This document shows, piece after piece, positions 10,786-22,599 of a stretch of 64,000 nt of DNA. The stretch is from Canna indica (lineage: Eukaryota; Streptophyta; Magnoliopsida; Zingiberales; Cannaceae): NCBI GenBank assembly GCA_034359265.1, contig CP136897.1:26592001-26656000 (forward strand), in the 5' to 3' direction. A program made the position numbers and the translations under genes. The notes under the pieces were generated by a model that saw nothing but the letters and a program-made list of their open reading frames with translations, was not told the DNA's origin and did not search any database. Numbering within the stretch: the stretch's first letter is position 1; every line of letters starts with the position of its first letter.

Positions 10786-12802
10786 GTAAGCTTTCCCCTT
10801 TCCTCTCCCCAATTTCTCCTCGATTAATTCCTTTACGTCCTTCTCTTTTGATCTCTTTCCTTTTCTACTGACGTTCGTGGCTATTTTTTTCCCGAGTTTG
10901 GGGGTGTTTTCTTCTGTGATTCGAGAAGTTGAATTGAATTAGCAGATCTCATGCTCGATGCATTTATCGAATAAGGTTTCTCTCATTTCGGTGGCAGACC
11001 ATTGGAACTGAGGTAAAAACTTTAAATCTTTAGCGGCTAGATAACATTGCATCAGACTAGATAATTGTGATTTGATAAATCGATTAGCTGTTAAAACCAC
11101 AATACTGGAATGATATAAAAGGATCCCTCAAGTTTATTGGTTGGTGGATGGGAGTATGTTTATGCGCAGTAATGGAGATGGAAGATATCTTTTGGTCAAA
11201 GGATCATTTCCCAAAATTTCATTAATAAGAGATCTAGGAATAATTGAGTTTACAGAGCAGAGTACTTGACAACATTTGTCTTGTGTCGAAGTTAATATGT
11301 GGTTGTTTGTGCTTTTAAACAGATGGTCGCTTCTTTCATATCAAATAAATTGGCACCATATCATGGCCTTTTCATATCAGTTAAAGCTCATACATAAGGA
11401 ATCCCTTGCTTGGAAATAAATGTTATGGCAGGTTGATTAGAATTGGTATAAGCATTTATTAGTTTCATCATCCAACTATCATGTATTATTTCCTGGACAA
11501 TTTAGCTTTGCTCGACACTGTGAGCTAATTATTCCAGATTCTAAATTTCCAGGATAATCTAGCTTCCCTAGACAATTTAGCTTTCCTGGACACTCTTATG
11601 AATCACTTGCAATCATGTTTCAAAAGCCCTCCATGGACCCCAGCCCCGCGCGCGCGTCTGCTGTTCGTACGTTTGTTAATTTAAACTGTCTTTACCATTG
11701 TATTGTTGTTCACCTGTTTGTTAGTGTAGAGTACATTTGTATGGGAATTAATTGATTCTGAGTTGTAATTGGGATTTATTTTCAAAGTAAAAAATAGATT
11801 TATCTATGTTAGCTGTTATCTTGTGGTTTGCCTATATGTATAGAACACAATTAAGATTATTATCTTGATTCTTCAGTAGTGATGTTGGAGGTGTGATAGA
11901 GTTATAATTTCGATGTTATGGATGATGGCAGATGGGGGAAAGGTTTTGAAGTTATTGGATGGCTCTTTTGAGTTTGCTCTTACTTACTAAGACAAGGATG
12001 GGGAATGGTGGGGATGTGCCTTGGGCAGGCCTCATTTCCATTTGATAGTAATACTGATTCTTGCATTATGATACATAAACCCTTTATCACACTACTTAGT
12101 TCTAGCTCTTAACCATTTGTTAGTACAAATTCATCCGTCGAGATTGATCATACTGAAGTTTAATGCAGACTTTTATGTCAATGCAATTGTATATACGTAC
12201 TCTTTATTAGATAAATCCTTGTCCTTGTCGATGATGTACTTTTTTGTATTTCTCTACTAAGTTGAAATTCATGACTTACAAAAAAATTTCTGGAACATTG
12301 TTAAAAGACATAGAATCATGAGGACCTCTGATCCAACTGGCTTAGTAAGTTTGTTTCGGAAACATCATCACCAACCAAGTTGCGCAAACGAGAAACTCTG
12401 GCTCAGGGTTCTGCTACCAGGATTTAACGTCGTGCGTAAACTAGGTCGTAAGAACATCCTGTAACCCAGCAGTTGGAAGGATAGGCAGAAGAGGAATTCA
12501 AAGTGTCGGTGCGGCAAACTGAGAACCACTGATAAGGTTCTAGCTAGCACGATGCCACCTCAAAAGCCTAAAACTATGGAAACGGCATCGCCGTAAGCCC
12601 GATGGTACCAACCCACATTTTGAACTCCTTCTCTCCCCTCCATCCTTAAGCTCGATGGTACAAACCCAAGGCAAATGGCGAACTCGCCAAGCAAATAAAA
12701 GCAACTCCCAGAGGGACGATAGTCTTCACTTCCCATTCCATGATTTTCAAAATGCACAACAAGCAGGGGGCTATTTATAGCCCTATAATAAGAACTGTCT
12801 AT
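10786..12802 (+). other. Unassigned 2 kb, possible intron 1 of the VAP27-like gene
   Basis: Begins with donor GTAAGC and a pyrimidine-rich stretch, then AT-rich non-coding sequence. Around 11490-11600 the phrase CCTGGACAATTTAGCTTTGC and variants recur three times. A (GC)n run lies near 11646-11654. 12368-12757 holds short minus-strand open frames without recognisable domains. The end near 12775-12800 (GGGGGCTATTTATAGCCC) may belong to another LTR. Confidence 0.35.
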
Positions 12803-13289
12803 TGGTTAAATAGCCTACAGTAGAAGGGGGGGTGAATAATGTGTTCGCTAAACTTAAGCCTAAATTTAGTTTATCGATTTTAATCATTTTCTTAAACTAC
12901 TTAGGCAAAACACAATATGAGTTAATTACGTGCGGAAGCAAATGGTAAGCAATATAAGCAAGTATAAATAATAGAGCAACGCAAACACAATGATTTATAG
13001 TGGTTCGGCCTCAAAGCCTACTCTACTACCTAAGCACCCCGCTTAGGATTTCCAAACTAGTTTTACTAGATTAATTAGTTTCCTTACAACGAGGACGTTT
13101 TCACCGGAGAGTCTCCGCTCTCAAACTAAAGGCACTTCCACACTCAGAAGTATCCCGCTTTCCTACTGAGAGCACTCTCCCACCTCAAACCTAAAGACAA
13201 CACAACTAATCCTAGCAAACTACGTTTACACCGGTCGATTTGAACCTCAAACACCAAGGCTACCATCCAATTTCAAGACCCACACTCTA

Positions 13290-15746
13290 TGTTATAACCA
13301 AAAAAATTTAATAATTATATTTTGACTTTCAGCAGGAGATCTTAGGCTCAAGTTAACGTGGGCTAGCGGAGAATTTCGGGATTTAATTCGGGTAAGCGTC
13401 CGACATGAAAAAAGTTATGGAAAGTGTTATTTATAATTTCTATATGATTTAGCATGCCATGATGTTAGGGGACCTCGAGTCGAGTCCAACGGTTCAATCA
13501 GAACTCGAATCAGAGTTAGAATGGGTTAAATATGGATTTTATAAGTCGGGTTGCATGTAGGGGGCATTTTAGTCATTTGGGGTTCAATTGAACCCATATA
13601 GGTTCACATGGGCTGTGCGGCTTGGGGGTTAGTCGCACGCCACCCAAGGTGAAGAGAGAGAGAGGGAGAGGCGGCGCCGAGTAGGGAGGGAGCCCATCAG
13701 AGGTCGGATTCTGCGAGTTCGTCAGCGTTGATCGTAGGAAGGTCACAAGGTTCTTCATCCTCTCTGTCCCTTCCAAAAAGGTGAGTGGAAATAAACCTCT
13801 TTCCCCCATATTCGTCCCCTTGTCGCCACCCCTATGAAAGGATTTTTGTCGGATTTCGTATGGTTTCTCTCATGTTGAATTCGGATAATAGGATTATGGA
13901 TTTACGTGTTGTTGTCGTGGATTTTTTATTTGGAATTTGAAGTCTTGGCCGCATGGCTCATGGCAAAATTAGGAGGTGCCGCCCCTTCCTCCTTGGTTTC
14001 TTGATAGCGATTCTTTTGATCTTGGTGCTAATCTTGGTTTCTTGATAGAAGGGAAGGCATGGTGGTTAAGGGTGTTTTGATGTTGAGGGTGGAGTTTTAG
14101 GGTGTGCCGCCCCCTCCTAGGAAGTCCCCTAGGATCCTAAGGGTAGGCGGGCCCCTAATGGTTCTTGTAGATAACCTTGGAACATGGTAAAATATAGAGA
14201 CTTCATATTAGGGAGTTATCTAGATGTCATTAAGGTATGGTTAAGGTTAGAGACCTATACTTAGGGAAATTATGGAACATAGGTACACTTAGAGACATAT
14301 GGTTCCTAGAACGTGTTTTCATTAAGGTAATTTCATATGGTACATGTAGGGGCTGAACCCCCTCTTTTTGAAAATACCCGAGTAAAGGTAGGCCGTCCCT
14401 ATGAGTTAGAGTTATGGGTCACATGGTTATTTAGCTAACTATCGCTATGTGCTAATTATGTCTTAATGCATTGTGTAATTATTCCTCATGCTTGATATTG
14501 CTATGAATCACATGTTGTTCTTATATTGATACATACCTATGTCATGCGCCTAAGATAGTACCCGGGTATGAAATGAATTTATTTTCCCTGTGGCATGCAG
14601 GCAGTGTATGATTATGTTGATAGGTGTATTCGTAACATGTACATAATATGTCATATGATCATGTTAGCATGTAATTCTGTGGCAAAATTATATTATACAT
14701 GCACAGTGGGTATTAAGGACCTTAAGGGTCCTAGAGCACTATTACTATTTATGTGGATGATATTTTGTTTCCATATTAAGATATTGCATGTGTATGTGTT
14801 ATGGATTGATTGTGATTTCGACCGGTGATAGGGAAGTGCCATGAAGAGACGGCTCCAGAAACCCATCCAGTGACGGGTAGGGAATGCCCTAAAGAGACAA
14901 TGTTGGGTACTATATTCCGACTGGTGATGGGGAGTGCCCCGAAGAGATGGCTCCGGAAGCCCATCTAGTGACAGGGATTGCCCCGAAGAGACGGCACTAG
15001 GCCTGGTGGTAGTGCGGAGGCCACACCGACTACCTACCATATGTGGCTTGTTGGTTGGCAAATGTGCATGATGATTACTACTTTATACTTGCTTGGCGGT
15101 GATTGCATTTGTTGGTTGATGTGATGTAGGATATATTGACTGGTGTGGATTTGAATATGGGTTATCTCATACATGGCTTGACTTACTTATATACTTGTTG
15201 CTATATTATGTATGATAGGGTAGATATGCATGTTGATAATTTTATGAGTTATGCATCTACTTGTTATGCTTATTTACTCATTGAACTTATGTTATATGTC
15301 TATGGTGGTTTGAGGACTGATTTGCTTACTAAGTCCTAGTTGGACTTACGATTTATTTTTGTTGTCTTTTTCAGCACCTGAGCGTGAACAGAGAGGTATT
15401 GGGGTGCAGTAGCACAGTTGGTGGTGGCAGGGACAGCGAATCTCGTGACATGTCGTGGTCGGGGGTGGATGCCCGAGTCTTAGAGATTTTAATTTATTTT
15501 ATTGAGTCATGTGGACTTGGGTTTAGAGTTTATTTCCACATTTTATGTTGAGTGATTCATTATGTTTAAATGACTTCATCTTTTAAAGGGTTGTGAGCAT
15601 TTGAAAACATTGAATTATTTGGTTGATGATTTTAGAAATATTCTATTTATGCTTTCCGCAAATCAAATTATTTGTGGTTTGGCTGGGTTAAGCTTCGGGG
15701 TATGTGTGGTACTTTGGCCGGTCATGCCCGGGTTTGGGGTGTGACA
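13290..15746 (+). mobile_element. Solo LTR, gypsy, second subfamily, 2.46 kb
   Basis: Begins TGTTATAACC, ends GGGGTGTGACA, and is flanked by the duplication CTCTA (13285-13289 and 15747-15751). The end motif and overall size resemble the 2.6-2.7 kb gypsy LTRs elsewhere in the window, but the start and interior differ, so it is a related subfamily. No internal retroelement domains remain. Confidence 0.85.
14815..15000 (+). repeat. Short tandem repeats inside the solo LTR
   Basis: Four imperfect copies of a 40-60 base phrase built on GTGAYGGGGARTGCCCYGAAGAGA, some extended by CGGCTCC and CCCATC. They are confined to this LTR and absent from the other gypsy LTRs here. Confidence 0.6.
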
Positions 15747-16094
15747 CTCTAGGTGTAACATAAACTCAAATACAATGAAATAAACCACAAAAAATACACA
15801 AACAATGGAGCAAATAAATAATACAACAAATACTTAGCTCCGAAAGAAACTCCCTAGTCCTCTTGATGACTCAAGGTGCTGAATCGATGAAGTTTGAGGG
15901 CTCAATCAAGAAAGCGAGGATCAAAGCTAGGGTTTACAAAGAATCTCTCAATGAAGGCTTTAAGAATAATCAAAGATGGCTCAATCGAGTATGGGATCAA
16001 CCAGGCGAGCTTCTTATGGCTGGTATTTATAAGCCATGAAGAGAGATGACCTCAACAGTCATCCCAACGGGCAAAAATCTGCCCGTTGGCGCCG

Positions 16095-16205
16095 CTTGGT
16101 CAGTGGCCGGTCGACCGGCCGCCGACTAGAGCACACAGCCCATTTTGGGTTATGGTCAGTCGATGGTTGGCTGATCGCCGGTCGACCGACCGTTGACCGC
16201 CCATC
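16095..16205. promoter_or_regulatory. GTCGAC palindrome cluster upstream of LTR TATA
   Basis: Contains GGCCGGTCGACCGGCC and GCCGGTCGACCGACCG within 110 bases. On the minus strand it lies 65-180 bases upstream of the TATA-like box at 16024-16031, the same arrangement as in Copia B and Copia C LTRs. A role as an enhancer or protein-binding array is inference. Confidence 0.45.
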
Positions 16206-16382
16206 GGCTGGACCTAGGAAATGAGGCATTTCGTGGATTTTTCTTAAGGCGTTCGTTTCCTAGTTTTAGGTTTCGAAGTTTTGGGTTCATAAGCATCAAT
16301 TTGAGGATTTACAACACATGTTAGACACCCTAAACCTAAACTCTTATCTTTCGACAAAAATCCGAGCGCGTCAATCAACATC

Positions 16383-16962
16383 CTTCTAAAATGGCTTTGG
16401 GTCCTTGGGGGTTCGATGACCTAGGAATTCAAAGTGTCCTAGCTACACTTGGATTTTTCTTGAATGCACAATCATAAATAGCATGGCCAAAAATACCACA
16501 ACAAAAGCAATGTCCATTAAACTTTTTTTTATTTTCGCTATGGGCATGAGGTTTATCATTAGAATGCTTGACCTGTGAACTATGATAAGCATGAGCATTC
16601 TTAAAAAAATATTTTTCTTTTGAGGTTTCCTAAATGAGACATTTTGATTTTTAAAATTAAAAGAATGAGTATTAACTTTCCTACTCAAAATAAACATCTC
16701 ATTTTTCAAATCAAATAGATTTATGCAATGCATGCAATTGAGATTTCAACATGTTATTTTCAATTTTTCATTCCCAATTTTGAGATCATTATTTCTAGAC
16801 TTCAATCTAGCTTTCAAATCCACATTTTCATTATTCAAAGCCATTAGCTCAAGGTTCAACTTATCATGGCAAGAATAAATAGGATTAGTCTTTAATTTCT
16901 TATTTTCTAACTCTAAGGCATGCACATTTGAGCTAAGCTCTAAATTTTCTTTATTCAATTTT
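16383..16962 (-). pseudogene. gag: Gag C-terminal remnant, Sirevirus-like copia
   Basis: Minus-strand text matches the C-terminal half of Copia C gag: a lysine/asparagine-rich coiled-coil part (LNKENLELSS, ENKKLK), then FRKPQKK, a decayed zinc-knuckle tail (GHAIYDCAF) and SSNPQGPKAI. Stops and frameshifts are present. It joins LTR sequence at its C-terminal side with protease, integrase and RT deleted, and abuts the RALF pseudogene at its N-terminal side. Confidence 0.7.
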
Positions 16963-16964
16963 TT

Positions 16965-17300
16965 GTTTTCCTCTTCCTCGCGGTGGCTGCCGCCGCCGAC
17001 TTCTCCTTCCCCTCCGCCTCCGCCCCCGCCTCATGAAATGAGCTTTCCCTAGGGTGGATCCGGGCCTGATCCGACTGTCGCAGGAGTGTCGGCGAGTGCC
17101 TGGACGGGGCGGAGTTCGAGCTCGGGTCGGAGGCGAGCCACCGCGTCCTCGCTCGCTCCTACTAAATCGGCTACGCCGCACTCTGCCGCGACAGTGTCCC
17201 TTGCTCCCGCTGCGACGCCTCCTACTACAACTGTCATCCCGGCGCCAACGGCAATCCCTACTCCCGCAGTTGCAACAGCATCACCCACTACCGTAAGTAA
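16965..17300 (+). pseudogene. RALF-like peptide pseudogene, 5'-truncated
   Basis: One frame over 112 codons matches a plant RALF preproprotein, a secreted cysteine-rich peptide hormone sensed by FERONIA-type kinases. In order: the end of a signal peptide (VFLFLAVAAAA), LGWI, GECLDGAEFEL, then mature-domain text IGYAAL, DSVPCSR, ASYYNC, NPYSRSC and SITHYRK, then a stop. Three in-frame stops occur: TGA 17034-17036, TGA 17067-17069 and TAA 17163-17165, the last just before the mature domain's YISY-like start. The last conserved cysteine is tyrosine, and conserved arginines have become Cys or His. The start codon and most of the signal peptide are replaced by the copia remnant. Clear family match, clearly dead. 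Confidence 0.8.
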
Positions 17301-18837
17301 GGATTCGAAAGATCCAATTTTGGGGGGCATGAAGAGTGTCGATTTGGGCGTGTGGTGAGATTCCTTTGATCAAGATTTTAGCGACTGTTGTTGTTATTGT
17401 GGATTGTTCCTGTTGTAATTTGTACTGGAAACAAGGATCATTTGTGATTTCCTTCTAAAAAAATCAGACTTTTTCATTCTAAATTGGTTCATTCCCTTCC
17501 TATCGAACTCCCCCTATAAAAAATGTGTTTTTTTATAAAGACACGGATCTATTGCTACTGCTAGTGGTAAGTATAAATCTTGTTGTTTTTGCTGCATATA
17601 TTCTAATGTGTTATATACAATGTTTCTGAAGCTTTTCTTTACATCTGGAAGTAACAAGTAACCAATTATGCACTTCACTTGTAAGCTTGAGATAGTGAGA
17701 TCAATGTAATTATATATTCCTAGGGTCATGCATGTCCAAGTGAAATCCATTAAGAGCATTTCGGAGAAGATCACTTAGAGCTAGCAGAATCAGTATGTGG
17801 TCTATTCAATTGCAAGCTAGAGAGAAGTGAGATCAATGTAGATGCTAACATTTACCTGCATTATACGCTATCAATGCCAGTTAGAATAGAAGAAAGATTA
17901 CTTGGAGCAGGCAAAAATCAGTTGTACTTTGTGAATGAATGAATGAATGAAGCACAAGAGGACAGAGCTTGTTGTCAGGATCATTTCAGTTGCTCTGAGC
18001 GGTAGACAGGAATGAAGTAATTAATTGATGTGGATGGGGGCACACTCTAACATTTGAGCAGTCGTATAATTTCTCAAGTTTTGCTCATTGGTCCAACCTA
18101 ATTTTCAAAACATTGACCATTAGAACTAGAACATTGGTGAGGTTTATATGATACCTTAGTATTAGCAACCTTAGCACAATATTTTCAAAGTAGCCTTAAC
18201 TGCTGCAATGTCCACCTATTTCATTTTTACCTTCTTTTGTAGATTATCATATATCATATTTGTTTGTTTATGAGTTGCAGAGAGATAATGCTTTGTTTTA
18301 CTATGTTTCAGAGAGATATTCTGGCTCCAAGAGGAGGGAGATCGAGGAAGCATTCAGTAGCATATGGATCTCCTTGCAGTGTATAAATATCGAACAACAT
18401 ACATGTGCAAGCGAAACATTAGATTTCCCCTTATCTAACCTTTTGATTTCTTGTGAGATATCCATTTTTGTATTATCTTGCCGTTGGAAGATGATGATAG
18501 TTTCGTTTGTAATATTGGTCTACAAGAATGAAAAAGAGTTTCTACTATACTTCTCAATTGTTAATATTAGCAAACTTTGGATGAAATTTATTGGCATATC
18601 ACATTTTCTGTCCATGTATGTTTGAATTTGAAATATTTTTTGTATTAAGAAATATATAAAATTTAATTGGTCTTGTTTATTATGCATTTTAAGACTTTTT
18701 ATTATATTAAAATATTTGATACTATGTATTAAGGATTTTTTATGTATTAAGAAATTTTAAGACTATTTTATGTATGAAAACTTTTATGTATAAAATTGAA
18801 TTTGGGCATTAAAAATATGCAAGGGTATTTTGGTCAT
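17301..18837. other. Unassigned region after the RALF pseudogene
   Basis: 17301-17460 looks like the RALF 3' untranslated tail. The rest is AT-rich with no domain recognised. A (GAAT)n run lies at about 17932-17952. An open frame at 18260-18625 (121 codons) has no recognisable family, and its codon content resembles AT-rich non-coding DNA. 18610-18790 repeats TATGTATTAAG-like phrases. Confidence 0.4.
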
Positions 18838-19014
18838 TTTGTCTTGTATAGGACTGTGTTATAGCGAAACAAACTCAGAATAGGACTGAATATCGTGTCC
18901 TGTTCTTGACGAAACAAACATAATATAGCTATTATCCCAGGACACCAGGTATCCTGACCTTGTCCTTGTTTGTTGTCCTATGACGGGCAATTTGCGAACC
19001 AAACAGGCCCTTAA
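18838..19014. mobile_element. Possible Tourist-like MITE end
   Basis: The right edge, read on the minus strand, is TTAA followed by GGGCCTGTTTGGTTCGC, the form of many PIF/Harbinger MITE termini with a TTA/TAA target. GAAACAAAC motifs recur inside. The opposite terminus was not found, so this may be half an element; Copia A's LTR begins at the next base. Confidence 0.3.
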
Positions 19015-19209
19015 TGTTGTGTAAAATATATTCCACACAATCATCATAATACAAGAGTATACATCACTATATATATATACAGTAATAATAGTACAAGAAT
19101 TAAAGAAAATTACAGCTCTGCTTCTGATAACTAATTAATAGAGAAAACAACTCTGCTAACTAGCTAACTCAAGCTAACTCTATTAGTTCATACTAATTAA
19201 TATCCTACA
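19015..19209 (-). mobile_element. 3' LTR of Copia A, 195 bp
   Basis: On the minus strand it runs from TGTAGGATATTAATTAG to ATTTTACACAACA, starting right after a polypurine tract. LTRs this short are usual for the Ale/Retrofit copia lineage. The 5' LTR is not in the window because later insertions separate it. Confidence 0.75.
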
Positions 19210-19221
19210 TCCCCCCTCAAG
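19210..19221 (-). other. Polypurine tract of Copia A
   Basis: CTTGAGGGGGGA on the minus strand immediately precedes the LTR start; this is a common form in short-LTR plant copia elements. Confidence 0.75.
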
Positions 19222-22200
19222 TTGAGACCCGATAACAATCAGAGAAGCCCAACTTGGACACCAACTGATGAAACATTGGAGCACTGAGAGATTTGGTAAA
19301 TGAATCTGCAATCTAAGAAGGAGAGGATGTACGCTGACGTTGAATGAAGCTTTTTTTGAACTGTCCTTTGACAATGTGACAATCAATGTCTAAATGTTTA
19401 GTACATTCATAAAAGACGGGATTAGCTGCAATGTGAAGTGCAGCTTGATTATCACAATATAATGAGATAGGTGTAGGAAAATCAACTTGGAAATCCTTTA
19501 AAAGATAAGATAACCATTGTAGTTCACATACTGTCATGGCCATCCTGCGATATTCTGCTTCAGCAGAAGATTTAGACACTATGGTTTGTTTCTTAGTTTT
19601 GCAAGATATAAGAGCCGATCCCAAGAAAATACAATATCTTGTGAGGGATCTCCAAGAATCAGGGCAAGAAGCCCAATCAGAATCGCAATAAGCTTCAAGT
19701 ATCATTGAGTTAGTTGTTGGGAAGAATAAATGCATGGAAGGACACCCTTTGAGGTAGCGAAGAACGTGTAGAGAAGCTTTCAAATGAACATTTGTGGGAG
19801 ATTGGACAAACTGACTCAGTTGTTGAGTGGCATATAAATCTGCTCTTGTGTAGCTCAAGTATAAAAGTCTTCCTACTATAGTTCGATAAGCTTAAGCTTG
19901 TACATCAGACAATGGTTGGCCTTGATCTACAGTAAGCTTAAGACCCTTTTGTATAGGTGTAGAAGCAGGCTTAGAACCCATGTCATGTTCAAACCTGGAA
20001 ATCTCTAAACCAAGTATTTAGTTGTTTGCACATCTTTAATAGTGAATTTCTGGTCAAAGAATGCTTTGACTTCTGCAATTGCATCACCAGAACTTCCTGC
20101 TATAAGAACATCGTCTACATATACCAATAAAGCAATATAGACATGACCCTTGTTTAAGATAAACAAGCAATTATCACTAGGAGATTGTTTAAAACAATAC
20201 TGCTGCAATTGAAAAGTTAATCTTGTGTTCCATTGTTTGGAAGCCTGCTTTAGCCCATACAGTGACCTTTTTAGTTTACATACTTTTCATGGTGGAGCCT
20301 TAACATATCCTTCAGGAGGAACCATATACACCTCTTCATCTAAAAAGTCATGAAGAAATGCATTATTGATATCAAGTTGCTCTATTTGTCATCCTTGAGC
20401 TGCTGCAAAAGTAAAAAAACTCTGACTGTGACTACTTTGGCTACAGGAGAAAAACTCTCATGAAAATCAACACCTTCCACCTGGTTGTAACCCTTGGCTA
20501 CCAACCTAGACTTAAATCTGTCCACAATCTCATTTGGTTTTCCCTTAACTTTGTAAACTCACTTACATCCAATTGATTTTTTATTGGGAGGTAAACCTAT
20601 AATATCCCATGTTTGATTTTGCTCTAGATCATCAAGTTCTGCCTCCATTGCCTTAACCCAATCTAGATTAACTTTGGCTTGCAAGTATGAGTGAGGTTCC
20701 TAGATAGCAGTAATATTGACAATAAAAGACATGTGTCCAGAGTGAAATGAGTAGGTAAAGTGTAAGGATATGTGGATGGTGTATAGGGTGATGAATTATG
20801 AAAAATGAGGTTATGATTGGTAATGGTTTGCATGGTGTTTGAAACAAAATCATTCATCCATGCAAGAGCTCTTTTAGCTCGTTACTTCTTCTAGGGGGAA
20901 TGACATTATTATGTATGGGAGAGGGACTAGGGGTTGGTGAAGAATGTGAAACTTCAATCTCCAAATTATCAGTAGTAGATGAGTTTGAGGTTTGTGTAGG
21001 TGGAGTAAAATTGGGTTATGTGTTTGGTATGAAAATAGGAATGGAAAAATTAACATTCTGTGAAACAAGTACTATAGGAAGTGGTAATGATGTGGAAGAA
21101 TTAGATTGTATTAGAAAAGGATAGGTATGTTCATGAAAATTCACATCTATGGACACAACGATTTTCCTTAAATGCATATCTTAATTCTTTGTAAAGTGGC
21201 CTGGTGAAAAACCCAGAAATATACATTGATGTGCTCTATCTTCAAACTTATCTTTGTGGGGTCCAACTATTGTAGAATAACAAAGACAACCAAAATATCT
21301 TAATTCTTTGTAATCTGGTTCCTTTTGAAACAAGACCTGATAAGGAGTTCTCCATCCTCATATTGGTGTAGGTAACCAATTTAGTAGATAAGTGCCAAGT
21401 AAAGCTGCTTCTCCCCAAAATTTTTTTAGCAAACCAGACTGAAAATTCAGAGAACTAGCTATTTGTATGATGGACCTGTGTCTCCTTTCAACAACCCCAC
21501 ATGTTGTTGGGGGAGGGGGGGTATACACACAAGACCGTTGATGTATTATGCCAAGCTCACTAAACAGCTCCTTGCATTCATTACTTAGATACTCAAAATC
21601 ATTATCAGATCTTACATATTTAACTGACTTGCTAAATTGATTCTTTATCATAAGAAGAAAATTCCTGATAATTTTGACAATTTGGTGTTTATTTTGCATC
21701 AAATATATCCAAGTGCATTTACTATAATCATCAACCAAAGTAAGAAAGTAGTGAGCACTTGAAATGCTAGATTGTGCATATGGCCCCTATATGTCAGTAT
21801 GTACTAAATCAAAAATTTTAGTTGAAGTACTCTTACTGCTTGGAAAAACACATATGGATTATTTTGCTAAAGGATAAACATTACAATTTTTATTACAAGC
21901 ATCTTGCTCAAAATCAGCAAATTTTAAATGCTTCATGACAGGGGCTGATGAGTGTCCTAGTCTTTGATGTCATATATAGTTTTGGTCATCAAATGTTTTA
22001 TTCATACAACAAACACTATTGTAACTAGAATGAAATGGTAGAACATTGTTACATTGTGTAACCTTTGCTGAAAATGACTTGTGGTCAAGAATGTATAAGT
22101 TTCCAATCAATCTACCAACTGCCAATTCTTTATCAGTCCTCAGGTCCATGTAAAACACACAAATCTTGGTAAAAGGTGCACTTCACAGAATTTTGCCTAG

Positions 22201-22566
22201 CCAACTTGCTTACTGATAACAAATTATGTTTAAAAGAAGGGATAAACAATGAATTATGTATAGTCAAGTCATTATGAATTCTGATATTTCCCATGAATTC
22301 AACATTTTTTACTGTGAAATCTGGTAAGTGAATAGTAATCCTTTTAGCTATTGACTTCAAGTTTATGAAAAGATTCTTTGAAGCACAAATATGATTTGTA
22401 GCCCCTATGTCTATAATTCAGTAATTGATATTCATTTTCTTCTCATTCAAGACTTTAAGGTCAAAATTACCTGCAAAATTTGGAATATGAGCAAAATTCA
22501 CATTTTCATTTGGGATTGCTTGCTTTCCCTTCATGTATTTTAGCACTTATTGAGTAAGCTTTGACA
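19222..22566 (-). pseudogene. pol: Copia A pol (protease, integrase, RT, RNase H), decayed
   Basis: Read on the minus strand from 22566: a protease-like block near 22400-22420 (IIDIGATNHIC, where DTG is now DIG), then a pre-integrase region. Integrase occupies 21358-21738 (VDDYSKCTWIYL, VRSDNDFEYL, CGVVERRHRS, KFWGEAAL). RT spans about 20000-20690 and includes YVDDVLIAGS. RNase H occupies 19313-19858 (EAYCDSDWASCPD, SSAEAEYRRMA, LYCDNQAALHIA). Several stops and frameshifts separate these blocks. It copied element RNA and integrated the product when functional. CACTA-1 cuts it on the N-terminal side of protease, so gag is not in view. Confidence 0.8.
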
Positions 22567-22599
22567 CACTACAAGAAATTTAGCTTTTAGGGACGAGAT

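Larger units (their letters stand above)
12803..16382 (-). mobile_element. LTR of a Sirevirus-like copia, interrupted by a solo gypsy LTR
   Basis: 12803-13289 is the reverse complement of the Copia C LTR 3' half: GGGGGGGTGAATAATGTGTT, GTGGTTCGGCC, CTAAGCACCCCGCTTAGGAT and GTCTCCGCTCTCAAACTAAAGGC. After the solo LTR (13290-15746) it resumes at 15747 with a TATA-like TATTTATA (minus strand) at 16024-16031 and a GTCGAC palindrome cluster. The right limit is uncertain: it joins a gag remnant at about 16383 with pol missing. Confidence 0.65.

Noticed and set aside
17049..17358. Ala/Pro/Thr-rich open frames on both strands
   Set aside because: Shadows of the RALF pseudogene frame, caused by its high GC content.
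18260..18625. 121-codon open frame
   Set aside because: No domain, no homologous text in the window, and AT-driven composition; kept only as part of an unassigned region.
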